Notes: generated from the sequence alone by a model not told the origin. 64,000 bases of DNA from an uncultured Desulfobulbaceae bacterium (GCA_947259115.1 CAMYKS010000021.1:40550-104549), one strand, 5' to 3'. Positions 36,328 to 45,677 are shown, counted from the stretch's first letter. Numbers and translations are program-made.

Positions 36328-37569
36328 TTACTCTTCAAATTTCTTCATGGCAAGAACCGCATTGGTGCCGCCGAACCCGAAAGAATTTGAAATAGCAGCC
36401 CTGATTGAGGTTTCTCTTGCCTGATTAGGAACATAATCCAGGTCACATTCCGGATCAGGATTCTCCAAATTGACTGTGGGAGGAATGATCTGATTCTTGA
36501 TGGCTAAGGCCATAAACACCGACTCAATTCCACCGGCACCTCCAAGCATATGCCCGGTCATGGACTTTGTGGAACTGATGGCAAGTTTATAAGCATACCC
36601 GCCGAATACTGTTTTTATTGCCCGGGTTTCCACCACGTCATTTAACGGGGTCGAGGTGCCGTGGGCATTGATATAATCAATATCCTCAGGAGATAACCCC
36701 GCATCATCCAGAGCCATCTGCATGCAGCGCACTGCTCCTTCTCCGTCCTCCGGCGGGGCGGCCATATGATAACCATCCCCGGACAATCCAAAGCCGACGA
36801 CTTCAGCAAAAATTTCAGCCCCGCGTTTGCGGGCATACTGGAGCTCTTCCAGGATCATCATACCTGCGCCTTCGGAGATGATGAAACCATCCCTGTCCTT
36901 GTCAAATGGCCTGCAGGCCATTTCCGGGTTTTCATTCTGCCTGGACAGGGCTTTCATGGAATTAAACCCGCCAACAGCCAGCGGGCAGATGGTTGATTCA
37001 CTGCCACCGGTGATGGCAACTTCACAATCCCCGCGGCTTATTGCACGGAAGGCTTCCCCTACCGCATGGGTACCGGCGGCACAGGCAGTAGTTACTGAAA
37101 GATTGGGCCCCTTAGCGCCATAAACGATGGAAATTTGGCCCGCGCTCATGTTTGAAATGACCATGGGAATAAAGAAAGGGGTAATTTTGCGGGGACCGCG
37201 CTCCAGAGAAATCTTGTGGTATTTCTCAATTGTTGTCAGACCGCCAATGCCATTTCCGGTAAAGACACCAACACGTTTCGCATTCGTATCATCAATGGTA
37301 AGAGCAGCGTCATTTACAGCCATGCTTGCGGATGCCAGGGCGTACTGGACAAAAAGATCCAGGTGCCGCGCCAGTTTAGGCTCAATATAATCCTGGGCCT
37401 TAAAATCCTTGACCTCGGCAGCAATTTTAACCCCGTAATTACTGGTGTCAAAACGCGTAATCGGGCCGATCCCGCTCTTGCCGTTACACAAGCTGCGCCA
37501 GGTTTTTTCAGTTCCGGTTCCCAATGGGGTAACCAGACCTGTGCCTGTCACTACTACCCTACGCTTCAT
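36328..37569 (-). CDS. fabF: FabF, beta-ketoacyl-ACP synthase II
   Basis: Elongating condensing enzyme of fatty acid synthesis. The catalytic triad is visible: Cys in VTTACAAGTHAVGEAF, His in NAHGTSTPLND, and His in KSMTGHMLGGAGG. The ATG at 37569 gives MKRRVVVTGTG and 413 residues, with GGGTGA just upstream; the track GTG three codons earlier overlaps that site. It follows acpP in the operon. Confidence 0.97.
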   Translation of the reverse strand: MKRRVVVTGTGLVTPLGTGTEKTWRSLCNGKSGIGPITRFDTSNYGVKIAAEVKDFKAQDYIEPKLARHLDLFVQYALASASMAVNDAALTIDDTNAKRVGVFTGNGIGGLTTIEKYHKISLERGPRKITPFFIPMVISNMSAGQISIVYGAKGPNLSVTTACAAGTHAVGEAFRAISRGDCEVAITGGSESTICPLAVGGFNSMKALSRQNENPEMACRPFDKDRDGFIISEGAGMMILEELQYARKRGAEIFAEVVGFGLSGDGYHMAAPPEDGEGAVRCMQMALDDAGLSPEDIDYINAHGTSTPLNDVVETRAIKTVFGGYAYKLAISSTKSMTGHMLGGAGGIESVFMALAIKNQIIPPTVNLENPDPECDLDYVPNQARETSIRAAISNSFGFGGTNAVLAMKKFEE

Positions 37570-37697
37570 TATTTTCACCCATCAGAATGTTTCAAATTCT
37601 GCTTACCGTCGGAACCGGCTGTCTGGAAATGCGGACCCGCAGGGGCCTGCCAAATCCAGGCGCTAAAAGTCTTCAAACGGTTGTCAGAAAGGGAGTT

Positions 37698-37928
37698 TTA
37701 TGAAACTTTTTTGACATGATCAATGGCATCCTGAACCGTGGTTATCTTTTCCGCCACTTCGTCAGGGATCTCTATACCAAAAGCTTCTTCCATTGCCATG
37801 ATAAGCTCTACAAGATCCAGGGAATCAGCACCAAGGTCATCAACAAAAGAAGCGCTTGCCACCACCTTGTCCTTATCTACACTCAACTGCTCAACAATGA
37901 TATCTGTCACTTTTTCTTCTGCCGACAT
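37698..37928 (-). CDS. acpP: Acyl carrier protein
   Basis: Acidic 76-residue carrier whose phosphopantetheine attaches at Ser36 in [11 protein letters not shown]. The ATG at 37928 follows AAGGAGATTGAAT; the track start at a TTG two codons earlier is rejected. It sits between fabG and fabF, as in many bacteria. Confidence 0.97.
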   Translation of the reverse strand: MSAEEKVTDIIVEQLSVDKDKVVASASFVDDLGADSLDLVELIMAMEEAFGIEIPDEVAEKITTVQDAIDHVKKVS

Positions 37929-38042
37929 ATTCAATCTCCTTAAGTATTTGTTGTCTCGTTATTGATTATATATAAAGCATATTTGCTCAAATAAATAAAT
38001 GCATCTCATAATAATATTAGCATATAACTGCAAAAGGCAAGA

Positions 38043-38789
38043 TCACCCCATGAACATGCCACCGTTGACATGGATAGCCTGCCCGGTCACGTATCTTGCA
38101 TCATCGGAGGCCAGATAGGTAACTGCGCCTGCAATATCTTCAGGTTGACCCAGAATCCCCAGTGGGATTTCTGCAAGAATTTTCTCCTTGACTGCCTCCG
38201 GCAGTTCACTCGTCATATCCGTTTCAATATACCCCGGTGCCACACAGTTTACCGTTATGGAGCGAGATGCCAGTTCCCTTGCCGTTGAACGGGTAAGTCC
38301 AACCAGGCCTGCCTTGGCAGCAGAATAATTCACCTGTCCCGCATTACCGGCAAAACCGACAACAGAGGTGATGATGATGATCCGCCCCCAGCGCTGCTTC
38401 ATCATGGGCCTGCATCCCGCCTTAACACAGTTAAACGTACCCTTCAGGTTAACTGCCATGACCTCATCCCAGTCTTCCTCTTTCATTCTTGCCAGGAGAC
38501 CATCCCTGGTTATACCGGCATTACAGACCAGGATATCTATTCGGCCGCATTCATCCGTTATCTGCTTAAAAGCATCCTGTACCTCGGAACTGTTTGCCAC
38601 GTCAAACTTGAGCACAACACACTCGGCGCCCAAAGCTGCAACCTGTGCCTTGGTTTCCTCCGCAGCTTCAGGCCGACTGACATAGTTAATTACCACCTTG
38701 GCCCCCATCTTGGCAAGGCGTAGACAGATGGCACGGCCAATTCCTCTACTGCCACCGGTTACAACCGCAATTTTTCCAGCCAGGTTCAT
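38043..38789 (-). CDS. fabG: FabG, 3-oxoacyl-ACP reductase
   Basis: NADPH-dependent reductase of fatty acid synthesis, 248 residues. The short-chain dehydrogenase signatures are GGSRGIG (cofactor), the catalytic Ser in ITSVVGFAG and NYSAAKAG (YxxxK). CVAPGYIETDMT is typical of FabG. Its start overlaps the etfA stop by one base, so it is co-translated with the electron-transfer genes. Confidence 0.97.
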   Translation of the reverse strand: MNLAGKIAVVTGGSRGIGRAICLRLAKMGAKVVINYVSRPEAAEETKAQVAALGAECVVLKFDVANSSEVQDAFKQITDECGRIDILVCNAGITRDGLLARMKEEDWDEVMAVNLKGTFNCVKAGCRPMMKQRWGRIIIITSVVGFAGNAGQVNYSAAKAGLVGLTRSTARELASRSITVNCVAPGYIETDMTSELPEAVKEKILAEIPLGILGQPEDIAGAVTYLASDDARYVTGQAIHVNGGMFMG

Positions 38790-39979
38790 TATCCCCTTTT
38801 CTCCTTGATCTTTTCTATCAGTTTCGGCACTACCTCAAACAGGTCCCCCACAATTCCATAGGTGGCAACATCAAAAATGGGAGCATGGGGATCCTTATTT
38901 ATCGCCACAATGGTATCTGCAGATTGCATCCCCACCACATGCTGAATTGCCCCTGAAATACCGCAGGCAATATAAAGCTTTGGATTGACTGTTTTACCCG
39001 TTTGACCCACCTGATGTGGGTAGGCGATCCATTGGGAGTCAACGGCAGCCCGAGAAGCTCCCACCGCTCCTCCCACAACATCGGCAAGCTGTTTGATGAG
39101 TGCAAAGCCTTTTTCGTTGTCCAGCCCACGGCCTCCTGCAACGATAATATCTCCCTCGGTGATGTTAACCTGGTCCTGCTCTTCCAGAACGTTGCGGAGT
39201 ACTTTGACCTTTGACTGCAGCCGTTCGGCCTGTGGTTTATAGTTAATGATCTCGCCCTTGCGCTGGGGATCATGGGGGGCAGCTTTCATCACCCGTGGCC
39301 TGACGGTTGCCATTTGCGGCCGGGTATGGGGGCATTCTATTGTTGCCATGATATTGCCGCCAAAGGCCGGCCTGGTCTGCAGCAGAACGCCGTCCTCAGG
39401 GCGAATTGCCAACTGAGTGCAGTCTGCAGTCAGACCGGTTGCAAGGGCCGTGGCGACCAGGGGAATAAAAGAGCGGCCGATGGCAGTGGCTCCTGCCAGG
39501 ACAACTTCCGGCTTCTTTTCCAGGGCTAAATCCTCCAGAATGTTTCCATATATCTCGTCCGTAAAATACTCCAGCGCGGGATCATCAACCTGATAAACGG
39601 TATCTGCGCCATAGGCAATAAGGTCCTTTGCCGCCTCACCAAGGTCTGCACCCAAAAGGACTGCGCTCAAACGCACCTTCTGCTGATCAGCGAGCTGGCG
39701 CCCGATACCAAGCAATTCATAGGATACAGGCACAACCTTTCCTTGACGGTATTCTGCGAATATCATAATGCCGGACCAAGCGGACAGGTCCGCCTGCACC
39801 ACTTTCTCCTTGGTTTCAATACTCAGGGCTTCCGCTTCACAGCTGTCAACGCAGGAGCCGCAAAGCGTGCACTTTTCATTGACTACAGCAACTCCGTCAA
39901 TAACTTCGATGGCAGCGAAGGTACACTCCTCTTCACAGACTCCGCAGCCTATACAGGCCTCTATATCAACTCGCAGCAT
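38789..39979 (-). CDS. etfA: Electron transfer flavoprotein alpha subunit with an N-terminal ferredoxin domain
   Basis: A 396-residue EtfA. Residues 1-60 carry two [4Fe-4S] motifs (CIGCGVCEEEC and CTLCGSCVDSC), then the usual Etf alpha domain. FAD binding is by the C-terminal segment (GISGAIQHVVGMQSADTIVA, then NKDPHAPIFDVATYGIVGD). The ferredoxin extension is known in anaerobic Etf proteins and lets them exchange electrons with ferredoxin-like carriers. It sits with etfB and an acyl-CoA dehydrogenase inside the fatty acid operon. Whether it bifurcates electrons cannot be read here. Confidence 0.95.
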   Translation of the reverse strand: MLRVDIEACIGCGVCEEECTFAAIEVIDGVAVVNEKCTLCGSCVDSCEAEALSIETKEKVVQADLSAWSGIMIFAEYRQGKVVPVSYELLGIGRQLADQQKVRLSAVLLGADLGEAAKDLIAYGADTVYQVDDPALEYFTDEIYGNILEDLALEKKPEVVLAGATAIGRSFIPLVATALATGLTADCTQLAIRPEDGVLLQTRPAFGGNIMATIECPHTRPQMATVRPRVMKAAPHDPQRKGEIINYKPQAERLQSKVKVLRNVLEEQDQVNITEGDIIVAGGRGLDNEKGFALIKQLADVVGGAVGASRAAVDSQWIAYPHQVGQTGKTVNPKLYIACGISGAIQHVVGMQSADTIVAINKDPHAPIFDVATYGIVGDLFEVVPKLIEKIKEKRG

Positions 39980-39981
39980 AA

Positions 39982-40761
39982 TTACAGATACGGTTCAAGT
40001 TTATTAAGCAACTGTTCAACCTGTTCATCGACAGTCCCTTCAAGCATGGCCCGTTCACCTTTGAATACCGGGGCAAATACCTTTACCACCTGGGTAGTGG
40101 AACCGGGCAGACCGATACTGTCGGCATCGGCACCTATGTCAGTGGCGGTAAATTTTTTAATACTCAGTTTCTTGGCTTTCATTTTACCCTTCAAGGAAGG
40201 GACCCGCGGTTCATTTATTTCCTTGACCACAGTCAGCAAACCCGGCAGCGGGATCTCCACTTCATCATATCCGTCATCCATCAGGCGCTGTAAAGAAAGC
40301 ACCCCATTTACCAGGCCGGTTATTTTACGGGCGTAACTGACATACGGAATATTCAAACGTTTGGCAAGTCCCGGGCCGACCTGGGCCGTATCACCGTCTA
40401 TGGCCTGTTTGCCGCAGAGGATCAAATCAAAAGGCGCAACCTTCTCGATGGCCTTTCCCAAAGTATAGGTTGTGGCCCAGGTGTCTGCTCCTGCAAAGGC
40501 GCGGTCGGAAACAAGAACCGCTTCGTCGGCACCGCAGGCGACAGCATCGCGCAGGACCGCCTCTGCCTGTGGGGGCCCCATACTGACAACGGTCACTGTG
40601 CCGCCATGCTGTTCTTTCAAGCGTACCGCCTCTTCCAGAGCATGGCGGTCAAATGGGTTCATGATGCTTTCAACCCCTTCCCTGGCCATGGTATTCGTCT
40701 TGGGATCAAGGCGGACATCCTTTGCGTCGGGCACCTGTTTTATACAAACGATAATGTTCAT
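39982..40761 (-). CDS. etfB: Electron transfer flavoprotein beta subunit
   Basis: Partner of EtfA, 259 residues. The family signature VPDAKDVRLDPKTNTMAREG and the adenine-nucleotide/FAD binding region DGDTAQVGPGLAKRL are present. It ends 2 bases before etfA. Together they shuttle electrons to or from the adjacent acyl-CoA dehydrogenase. Confidence 0.96.
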   Translation of the reverse strand: MNIIVCIKQVPDAKDVRLDPKTNTMAREGVESIMNPFDRHALEEAVRLKEQHGGTVTVVSMGPPQAEAVLRDAVACGADEAVLVSDRAFAGADTWATTYTLGKAIEKVAPFDLILCGKQAIDGDTAQVGPGLAKRLNIPYVSYARKITGLVNGVLSLQRLMDDGYDEVEIPLPGLLTVVKEINEPRVPSLKGKMKAKKLSIKKFTATDIGADADSIGLPGSTTQVVKVFAPVFKGERAMLEGTVDEQVEQLLNKLEPYL

Positions 40762-40824
40762 GAAAAATTATCTATAATTATTTATTTGTTTACGGCCTGA
40801 ATTTGCACGAATGCCAATAAGATC

Positions 40825-41973
40825 TCAGGTATACTCTTTGTTCAATTCCTGTCCGATTACATTTCTTTGTATCTGGTTGGTGCCTTCATAAATCTGGAGG
40901 ATTTTTGCATCACGCATCATCTTCTCAACCGGATACTCACGCATATACCCATAGCCACCCATAACCTGTACGGCATCGGTGGTAACCTTCATTGCCATGT
41001 CGGTGGCAAACACCTTGCACATGGAGGAGGCCTTGGACATATCCTTGGGATGAGCCGCTATATGCTTGGCAGCGGCATAAACAAGGGCCCGGGATGCCTC
41101 GATCTGAATGGCCATATCAGCCAGCATATGTTGTATAGCCTGGAAAGAGATAATCGGCTTGCCGAACTGAACGCGCTGTTTAGCATACGTCGCCGCCTCA
41201 TCCAAGGCTGCCTGCCCTAAGCCCACACCAAGAATAGCTATTCCCGGCCGGGAGAGATCCAGCGTCTTCATTACGGTGATAAATCCCATTCCCTGTCGAC
41301 CGATCAAGCGATCTTTCGGGATGCGGCAATCCTTAAAAATGAGTTCACAGGTGGAGGACGCACGGATACCCATTTTCTTTTCTTTCGGCCCGCAGGAAAA
41401 CCCAGGGTCGGTATCTTCAACTACAAACATGGAAGCTCCCCTGGCTCCCTTGCTCTTATCGGTAATGGCAACTACCGAATAGATCTGAGCCTCACCGGCA
41501 TTGGTTATCCACTGCTTGGTACCGTTCAAAACCCATTCGTCGCCATCAAGTACCGCGGTGGTCTGGATCCCTGATGCATCACTGCCGGCATTTGCCTCTG
41601 TCAGGGCAAAAGCTGCCTTCCTCTTGCCCGTTGCAACATCCGGCATGTATTTCTGTTTCATTTCTTCACTGCCGGATAATAATATCGGATAAGCCCCCAG
41701 AGCACTGGCAGCAAAGCTTGTCGCAATTGCAACACAGCCACGACCGAATTGCTCCAAAGCCAGCACTATCTCAAAGCCGCCACCGCCGAATCCGCCATAT
41801 TCTTCGGGGATATAAAGGCCTAAAAGATCTGCCTGGGCAATATCATTCAGAATTTCTGTGGCAAACTCTTCTTTCTCATCCAGTTCGGCCCGTTGTGGAA
41901 TAATTGTCTCATCGGTAATCTGCCGAGCAATATCGACGATCATCTGCTGTTCTTCAGTTAAAAAATAGTCCAC
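40825..41973 (-). CDS. Acyl-CoA dehydrogenase-family flavoprotein
   Basis: FAD enzyme of 382 residues. The catalytic glutamate is in the canonical IYEGTNQIQRN, and the FAD/substrate motifs (ALTEANAGSDASG, QWITNAGEA) are intact, so it should be active. The GTG at 41973 after GGGAG gives the family-standard MDYFLTEEQQ start; the track TTG is upstream of that site. It lies between fabH and etfB inside the fatty acid synthesis operon. It might therefore run in the reducing direction on enoyl thioesters rather than in beta-oxidation; that is inference. Confidence 0.95.
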   Translation of the reverse strand: MDYFLTEEQQMIVDIARQITDETIIPQRAELDEKEEFATEILNDIAQADLLGLYIPEEYGGFGGGGFEIVLALEQFGRGCVAIATSFAASALGAYPILLSGSEEMKQKYMPDVATGKRKAAFALTEANAGSDASGIQTTAVLDGDEWVLNGTKQWITNAGEAQIYSVVAITDKSKGARGASMFVVEDTDPGFSCGPKEKKMGIRASSTCELIFKDCRIPKDRLIGRQGMGFITVMKTLDLSRPGIAILGVGLGQAALDEAATYAKQRVQFGKPIISFQAIQHMLADMAIQIEASRALVYAAAKHIAAHPKDMSKASSMCKVFATDMAMKVTTDAVQVMGGYGYMREYPVEKMMRDAKILQIYEGTNQIQRNVIGQELNKEYT

Positions 41974-42098
41974 GGCTGTCTCCCATGTTATCAATACGGC
42001 AATATTCAGAAAGCATAAATATGCAAAATGTATACTCTCTTCTTTACCCTGCAGGCAAGCTCAAAAACAAAAAAAATTATTCCCGGTCTGGAAGTGCC

Positions 42099-43103
42099 CT
42101 ACCAGCGCCAAAGCACGACTCCCCAAGTGAATCCTCCACCAAATACGCTGAATAACAGCAGGTCTCCTTTCTGCAGACGTCCTTCGCGGTTTGCCTCGTC
42201 CAAGGCTATGGGAAGACTGGCAGCAGATGAATTACCATATTTCTGTATGGTGGTATAGACCTTATCAAATGACAGGTTGAGCCTTTCAGCCAAACTCTTG
42301 AGAATCCTGATATTCGCCTGGTGGGGAATGAGAAGATCAATGTCATCCACCGTAATCCCTTCTTTGATAAACAGCTTTTCAACAGCATTCCCCATCTCGC
42401 GCACAGCATATTTAAAGACATCCTTGCCGACCATGTTGATTGCCGAGCCATCACAAAAACTATCACGGTCGGGAATTGTGCCATAATCTATACCCGGGCA
42501 GTATCTGCGTGGATGGACATCCAGGCTTAACAATTGCCAGAGGCCCCCATCACTGTAGAGCTGGCTGGCAAGCAATCCGTCTTCGGCCTCGCTGCCGGTG
42601 ACTACGCAGGCACCGGCACCGTCCCCGAAAAGAACACAGGTATTACGGTCCTGCCAGTTTACTCTGGCCGAAAGCGTCTCCGCCCCGATGACAAGAACTT
42701 TCATTTCCGGTGCATTTTTCACATACCTGTCCGCAATCTCCATGGCATAGAGAAAACCGGAACATGCGGCACTGACATCAAAGGCAAAGGCATTCTCAGC
42801 AACAATTTCCTTCTGCACAAGACAGGCACAGGATGGCATTACCATGTCAGAAGTCATGGTGCCCACAATAATCATGTCCAGTTCAGGGCCACTTACATCC
42901 GCCATTTCCATGGCCTTCAAGGCTGCCTGCGCCGCCATTACGGAAGTCTCTTCACCGGCGCCGGCTATTCTGCGAGATTTGATGCCGGTGCGGGTGGTTA
43001 TCCACTCATCACTGGTTTTTACAATCTTTTCCAGTTCCGTATTGGTCAGGATGCGCTTCGGCAGATAAGAGCCTGTGCCAATAATTGTTGCCCTGCCGTT
43101 CAT
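42099..43103 (-). CDS. fabH: FabH, beta-ketoacyl-ACP synthase III
   Basis: Starts fatty acid chains by condensing acetyl-CoA with malonyl-ACP. The 334-residue protein has Cys in VSAACSGFLYAME, His in LIPHQANIRI and Asn in KYGNSSAAS, the full catalytic triad. The ITTRTGIKSRRIA stretch near the start is also conserved. Its start overlaps the plsX stop by 4 bases. Confidence 0.97.
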   Translation of the reverse strand: MNGRATIIGTGSYLPKRILTNTELEKIVKTSDEWITTRTGIKSRRIAGAGEETSVMAAQAALKAMEMADVSGPELDMIIVGTMTSDMVMPSCACLVQKEIVAENAFAFDVSAACSGFLYAMEIADRYVKNAPEMKVLVIGAETLSARVNWQDRNTCVLFGDGAGACVVTGSEAEDGLLASQLYSDGGLWQLLSLDVHPRRYCPGIDYGTIPDRDSFCDGSAINMVGKDVFKYAVREMGNAVEKLFIKEGITVDDIDLLIPHQANIRILKSLAERLNLSFDKVYTTIQKYGNSSAASLPIALDEANREGRLQKGDLLLFSVFGGGFTWGVVLWRW

Positions 43104-44161
43104 TCAGTGTCTCCAGGATTCATTGCAGCTCCGTTATCCTGCTGACCTTCCTCGGCTTGAACCTGTTCCGACTCTGATAAAATCTGCACAATATGATCAT
43201 TGACTTTGCTGCGAATCATTTCTGCAGCAACCTTTATGGCATTTTTAGTGGCCTTGGCATTGGAACGGCCATGACAGACAATTCCAGTGCCGTTCACACC
43301 GAGCAGGGGAGCACCTCCGTATTCAGCATAATCAACCCTTTTGCCAAAGTTGCCAAAGGCTTTTCTGGCCAACAGGTAGCCCATTTTTGCCATAATGCTC
43401 TTTGACATTTCAGTGCGCAGCATGGAAATGATCGCCTCAGCCAGACCTTCGCTTACTTTCAGGCAGACATTGCCGACAAAACCGTCACAGACAATAACAT
43501 CAACATCGCCCTGAAAAATATCCCGGCCTTCAACATTGCCGATAAAATTAAGCGAACTTTTACTAAAAAGTTCGTGGGCGTTCTTGACCAGAACATTCCC
43601 TTTGCCGCCCTCTTCCCCAATGCTGAGCAGGCCGATGCTCGGCCTCTTGATCTGGAACAGGTTGTCCGAAAACGCTGCACCCATGACGCCAAACTGGAAC
43701 AAATGCTGCGGACGGCAGTCAACATTTGCCCCGACATCCATCATGACAAGTGGTTTTTTCAGGGTTGGGAAGATGCTCGCTATTCCGGGCCTGGCTATTT
43801 TTTCCAGCCGACCCAGCGATTTGATTGCCGAGGCCATGGTGGCCCCGGAGTTGCCGGCACTGACAACTCCATCAGCATCACCATTTTTGACAAGATCAAA
43901 AGCCCTGGCTATGGATGAGTCCTTTTTTTTGCGTATTGCCTCAAAAGGCGACTCATCCATGGAAACAATTTGTGAAGCGTGAATGATATGCAACCTGGTG
44001 GTGGACGGGGACTGCTCCTGCAGTAATCTGTTGAGAATTGTTTCATCGCCTGTCAACACTACATCCAGGTCAGACTCCTCAACAGCCTGTATCGCCCCGG
44101 AAACCATCTCTTCCGGGCCCAGTTCGCCACCCATGGCATCCAGGGCAATACGTAATGTCAC
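43100..44161 (-). CDS. plsX: PlsX, phosphate acyltransferase
   Basis: Makes acyl-phosphate from acyl-ACP for phospholipid synthesis. Landmarks: RIALDAMGGELGPEEMV at the start, SAGNSGATMASAI in the middle, and the C-terminal GAPLLGVNGTGIVCHGRS. At 353 residues it is full length. It is 3 bases after rpmF and overlaps fabH, the widespread rpmF-plsX-fabH order. Confidence 0.97.
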   Translation of the reverse strand: MTLRIALDAMGGELGPEEMVSGAIQAVEESDLDVVLTGDETILNRLLQEQSPSTTRLHIIHASQIVSMDESPFEAIRKKKDSSIARAFDLVKNGDADGVVSAGNSGATMASAIKSLGRLEKIARPGIASIFPTLKKPLVMMDVGANVDCRPQHLFQFGVMGAAFSDNLFQIKRPSIGLLSIGEEGGKGNVLVKNAHELFSKSSLNFIGNVEGRDIFQGDVDVIVCDGFVGNVCLKVSEGLAEAIISMLRTEMSKSIMAKMGYLLARKAFGNFGKRVDYAEYGGAPLLGVNGTGIVCHGRSNAKATKNAIKVAAEMIRSKVNDHIVQILSESEQVQAEEGQQDNGAAMNPGDTE

Positions 44162-44164
44162 TTT

Positions 44165-44353
44165 TTACTCCAGTTCTTCTTCAAGCTTAATTACGGTTCT
44201 ATCCTTGTAGGTGCCGCAGCCGCCGCAAAGCCTGTGAGAAAGCTTCGGTTCCCCGCATTTCGGGCAGCTTGAGACAGACGCAGGAGTCAACGCATCGTGG
44301 GAGCGCCTTTTCCTCGTTCTTGAGTAGGAATGTCTACGTTTCGGTAATGCCAC
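44165..44353 (-). CDS. rpmF: Ribosomal protein L32
   Basis: A 62-residue ribosomal protein with the L32 opening ALPKRRHSYSRTRKRR and a zinc-ribbon form: CPKCGEPKLSHRLCGGCG. The start is GTG after a strong AGGAGG. It is the first gene of the long operon. No YceD/DUF177 gene precedes it. Confidence 0.96.
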   Translation of the reverse strand: MALPKRRHSYSRTRKRRSHDALTPASVSSCPKCGEPKLSHRLCGGCGTYKDRTVIKLEEELE

Positions 44354-44463
44354 TTTCTAACCTCCTGATATATATGAAATTTTTCTTACAGTATATTTTA
44401 TGAAGAACATTAAATTTCTTCCAAAAAATCTACTTTATACTTGAGCAACACTAAACAGCGGAC

Positions 44464-44491
44464 TTTATAAAAAATTACCTATGCTTGTCAA
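44464..44491 (-). promoter_or_regulatory. Promoter of the rpmF-plsX-fab operon
   Basis: On the minus strand, TTGACA (44491-44486) and TATAAA (44469-44464) are 16 bases apart, about 110 bases before rpmF. No other strong promoter is seen across the next 14 kb of close-packed genes. The untranslated leader is AT-rich, with no clear riboswitch. Confidence 0.65.
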
Positions 44492-44691
44492 GTCAATTTT
44501 CCGTTTGCAGCGCTCTTTATCACAACTCACCAGGCTGTCAAGCAGCTGCCAATCAACAAAATATTGCCCTAAATGCCAATTACCCATTTTTTTTGCAATT
44601 CTGCCTGTATATTTTTACTTCATGCAACTTATCCCATTCATAATTTTTACTTGAGCAGGTTTTCGTGGGCCGGAAATGCAGATAAGCACCC

Positions 44692-44725
44692 TGAAAGGGT
44701 TTACCTGAGGGTATAAACTTCGACT
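44692..44725 (-). repeat. Degenerate copy C of a dispersed palindromic repeat
   Basis: TTTACCTGAGGGTATAAACTTCGAC is close to the reverse complement of the text at 63364-63384 (CTTACCTGAGGGCTATAAACTTCAAC). It is preceded by CACCCTGAAAGGGT, echoing the ACCCTG...AAGGGT hairpins beside the other copies. This copy lacks the full GC-rich hairpin. Confidence 0.5.
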
Positions 44726-44811
44726 TCGAGGTAGAGTTTGCTTCGATCAGGTTAGCATATTAAACTAGCGTTGATAAAGGAGATACGTCATATGCAAACT
44801 TGCTTAATGTA

Positions 44812-45321
44812 TTATAAACAACAGCAGGGCGGAGTTCTCAAATTTCGCAGCCAACTCAAAACAGCAAGCACAATAAAAAAATTAACGGAAAAGAGGCTGT
44901 ATTTCCCTGCCATGCCTGGCATGCCCCAGCTCTTTTCCATGACATACCCGAGGGGGTAACTGACGATCAGGGAAGAAAGGGCCAGATAACAGATGATATG
45001 TGCGAAAAACAACAAAAAAGCTGTTAGGAGTATTCCCATTTGAGGAAAAACATATATCTTCAACCACCCAAGCGTACGCTCCACAACAAGAAGAACATAC
45101 CCTAACAACGCCCCTGGGATAAGGGCCCAGAGCACTAATGAAATGTCAACCTTATGAAAATATGAAAAACCCAGGGAAATAACAGCGGCTATGAGCAAAT
45201 ACGCCGATACCATTACAGTAAAGGCATAAATACTTACCTTAAAAGGGTGACCATCAAATATCCTGGCCTTGGAAACCCGACGAAATCTACCCCTTTTCTT
45301 TTCCCCTACTTTTAAATGCAT
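44812..45321 (-). CDS. Hypothetical integral membrane protein
   Basis: A 169-residue protein with a very basic N terminus (GEKKRGRFRRVSKAR) and about four membrane helices (FTVMVSAYLLIAAVISLGF, LVLWALIPGALLGYVLLVV, MGILLTAFLLFFAHIICYLAL, FSVNFFIVLAVLSWL). I recognise no family. The start lacks a good ribosome site, so the N terminus is uncertain. The hydrophobic pattern is too regular for a chance ORF. It stands alone between two repeat-bearing gaps. Confidence 0.55.
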   Translation of the reverse strand: MHLKVGEKKRGRFRRVSKARIFDGHPFKVSIYAFTVMVSAYLLIAAVISLGFSYFHKVDISLVLWALIPGALLGYVLLVVERTLGWLKIYVFPQMGILLTAFLLFFAHIICYLALSSLIVSYPLGYVMEKSWGMPGMAGKYSLFSVNFFIVLAVLSWLRNLRTPPCCCL

Positions 45322-45454
45322 CGCAAAAGCATATTTCTTTTATTGCAGCTAAACCCTTATCACATAGCTGCTTTTTCATTAATTGGAATCTTCCTCTCTC
45401 AAGGTAAAATACTGTTGGTTCATTCGCAAAAAAGTTGAATAAAATATGATACTT

Positions 45455-45545
45455 ACTGGATTCCCGCCTAAAACTTGCGGGAATGACAAACAATAACAAT
45501 CGTTTAGGATTGTCATCCTCGGGCTTGACCCGGGGATCCAGGCTG
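45455..45545. repeat. Dispersed GGGAATGAC / TGTCATCCTCGGG-type intergenic repeat
   Basis: ACTGGATTCCCGCC...GCGGGAATGAC (45455-45487) is followed by TGTCATCCTCGGGCTTGACC...GGGGATCCAGGCTG (45511-45545). Both halves are hairpins of a repeat type found in many proteobacterial genomes (the GTCATTCCCGC...GGAATCCAG type), arranged head to head. The overlapping track ORF (45287-45499, with VIPASFRRES) is the usual spurious translation of this repeat. Confidence 0.75.
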
Positions 45546-45677
45546 CTTTCAACTTAAATACGAAAGACACATAATGCTTAAAGAGAGTATGAAACTGCCA
45601 GTTTGGCAACCAGATTTGCCTTTTACATACACTCACGGAGTCAATGGGCATTTTTTTGGTGGAAAGGATAAAATCTG

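Noticed and set aside
42534-43145. 203-residue plus-strand ORF opposite fabH
   Set aside because: It is the antisense of a clear fabH with all catalytic residues; it has no ribosome site and shows no family pattern.
45287-45499. 70-residue ORF containing VIPASFRRES
   Set aside because: This is the usual false translation of a dispersed GGGAATGAC-type repeat.
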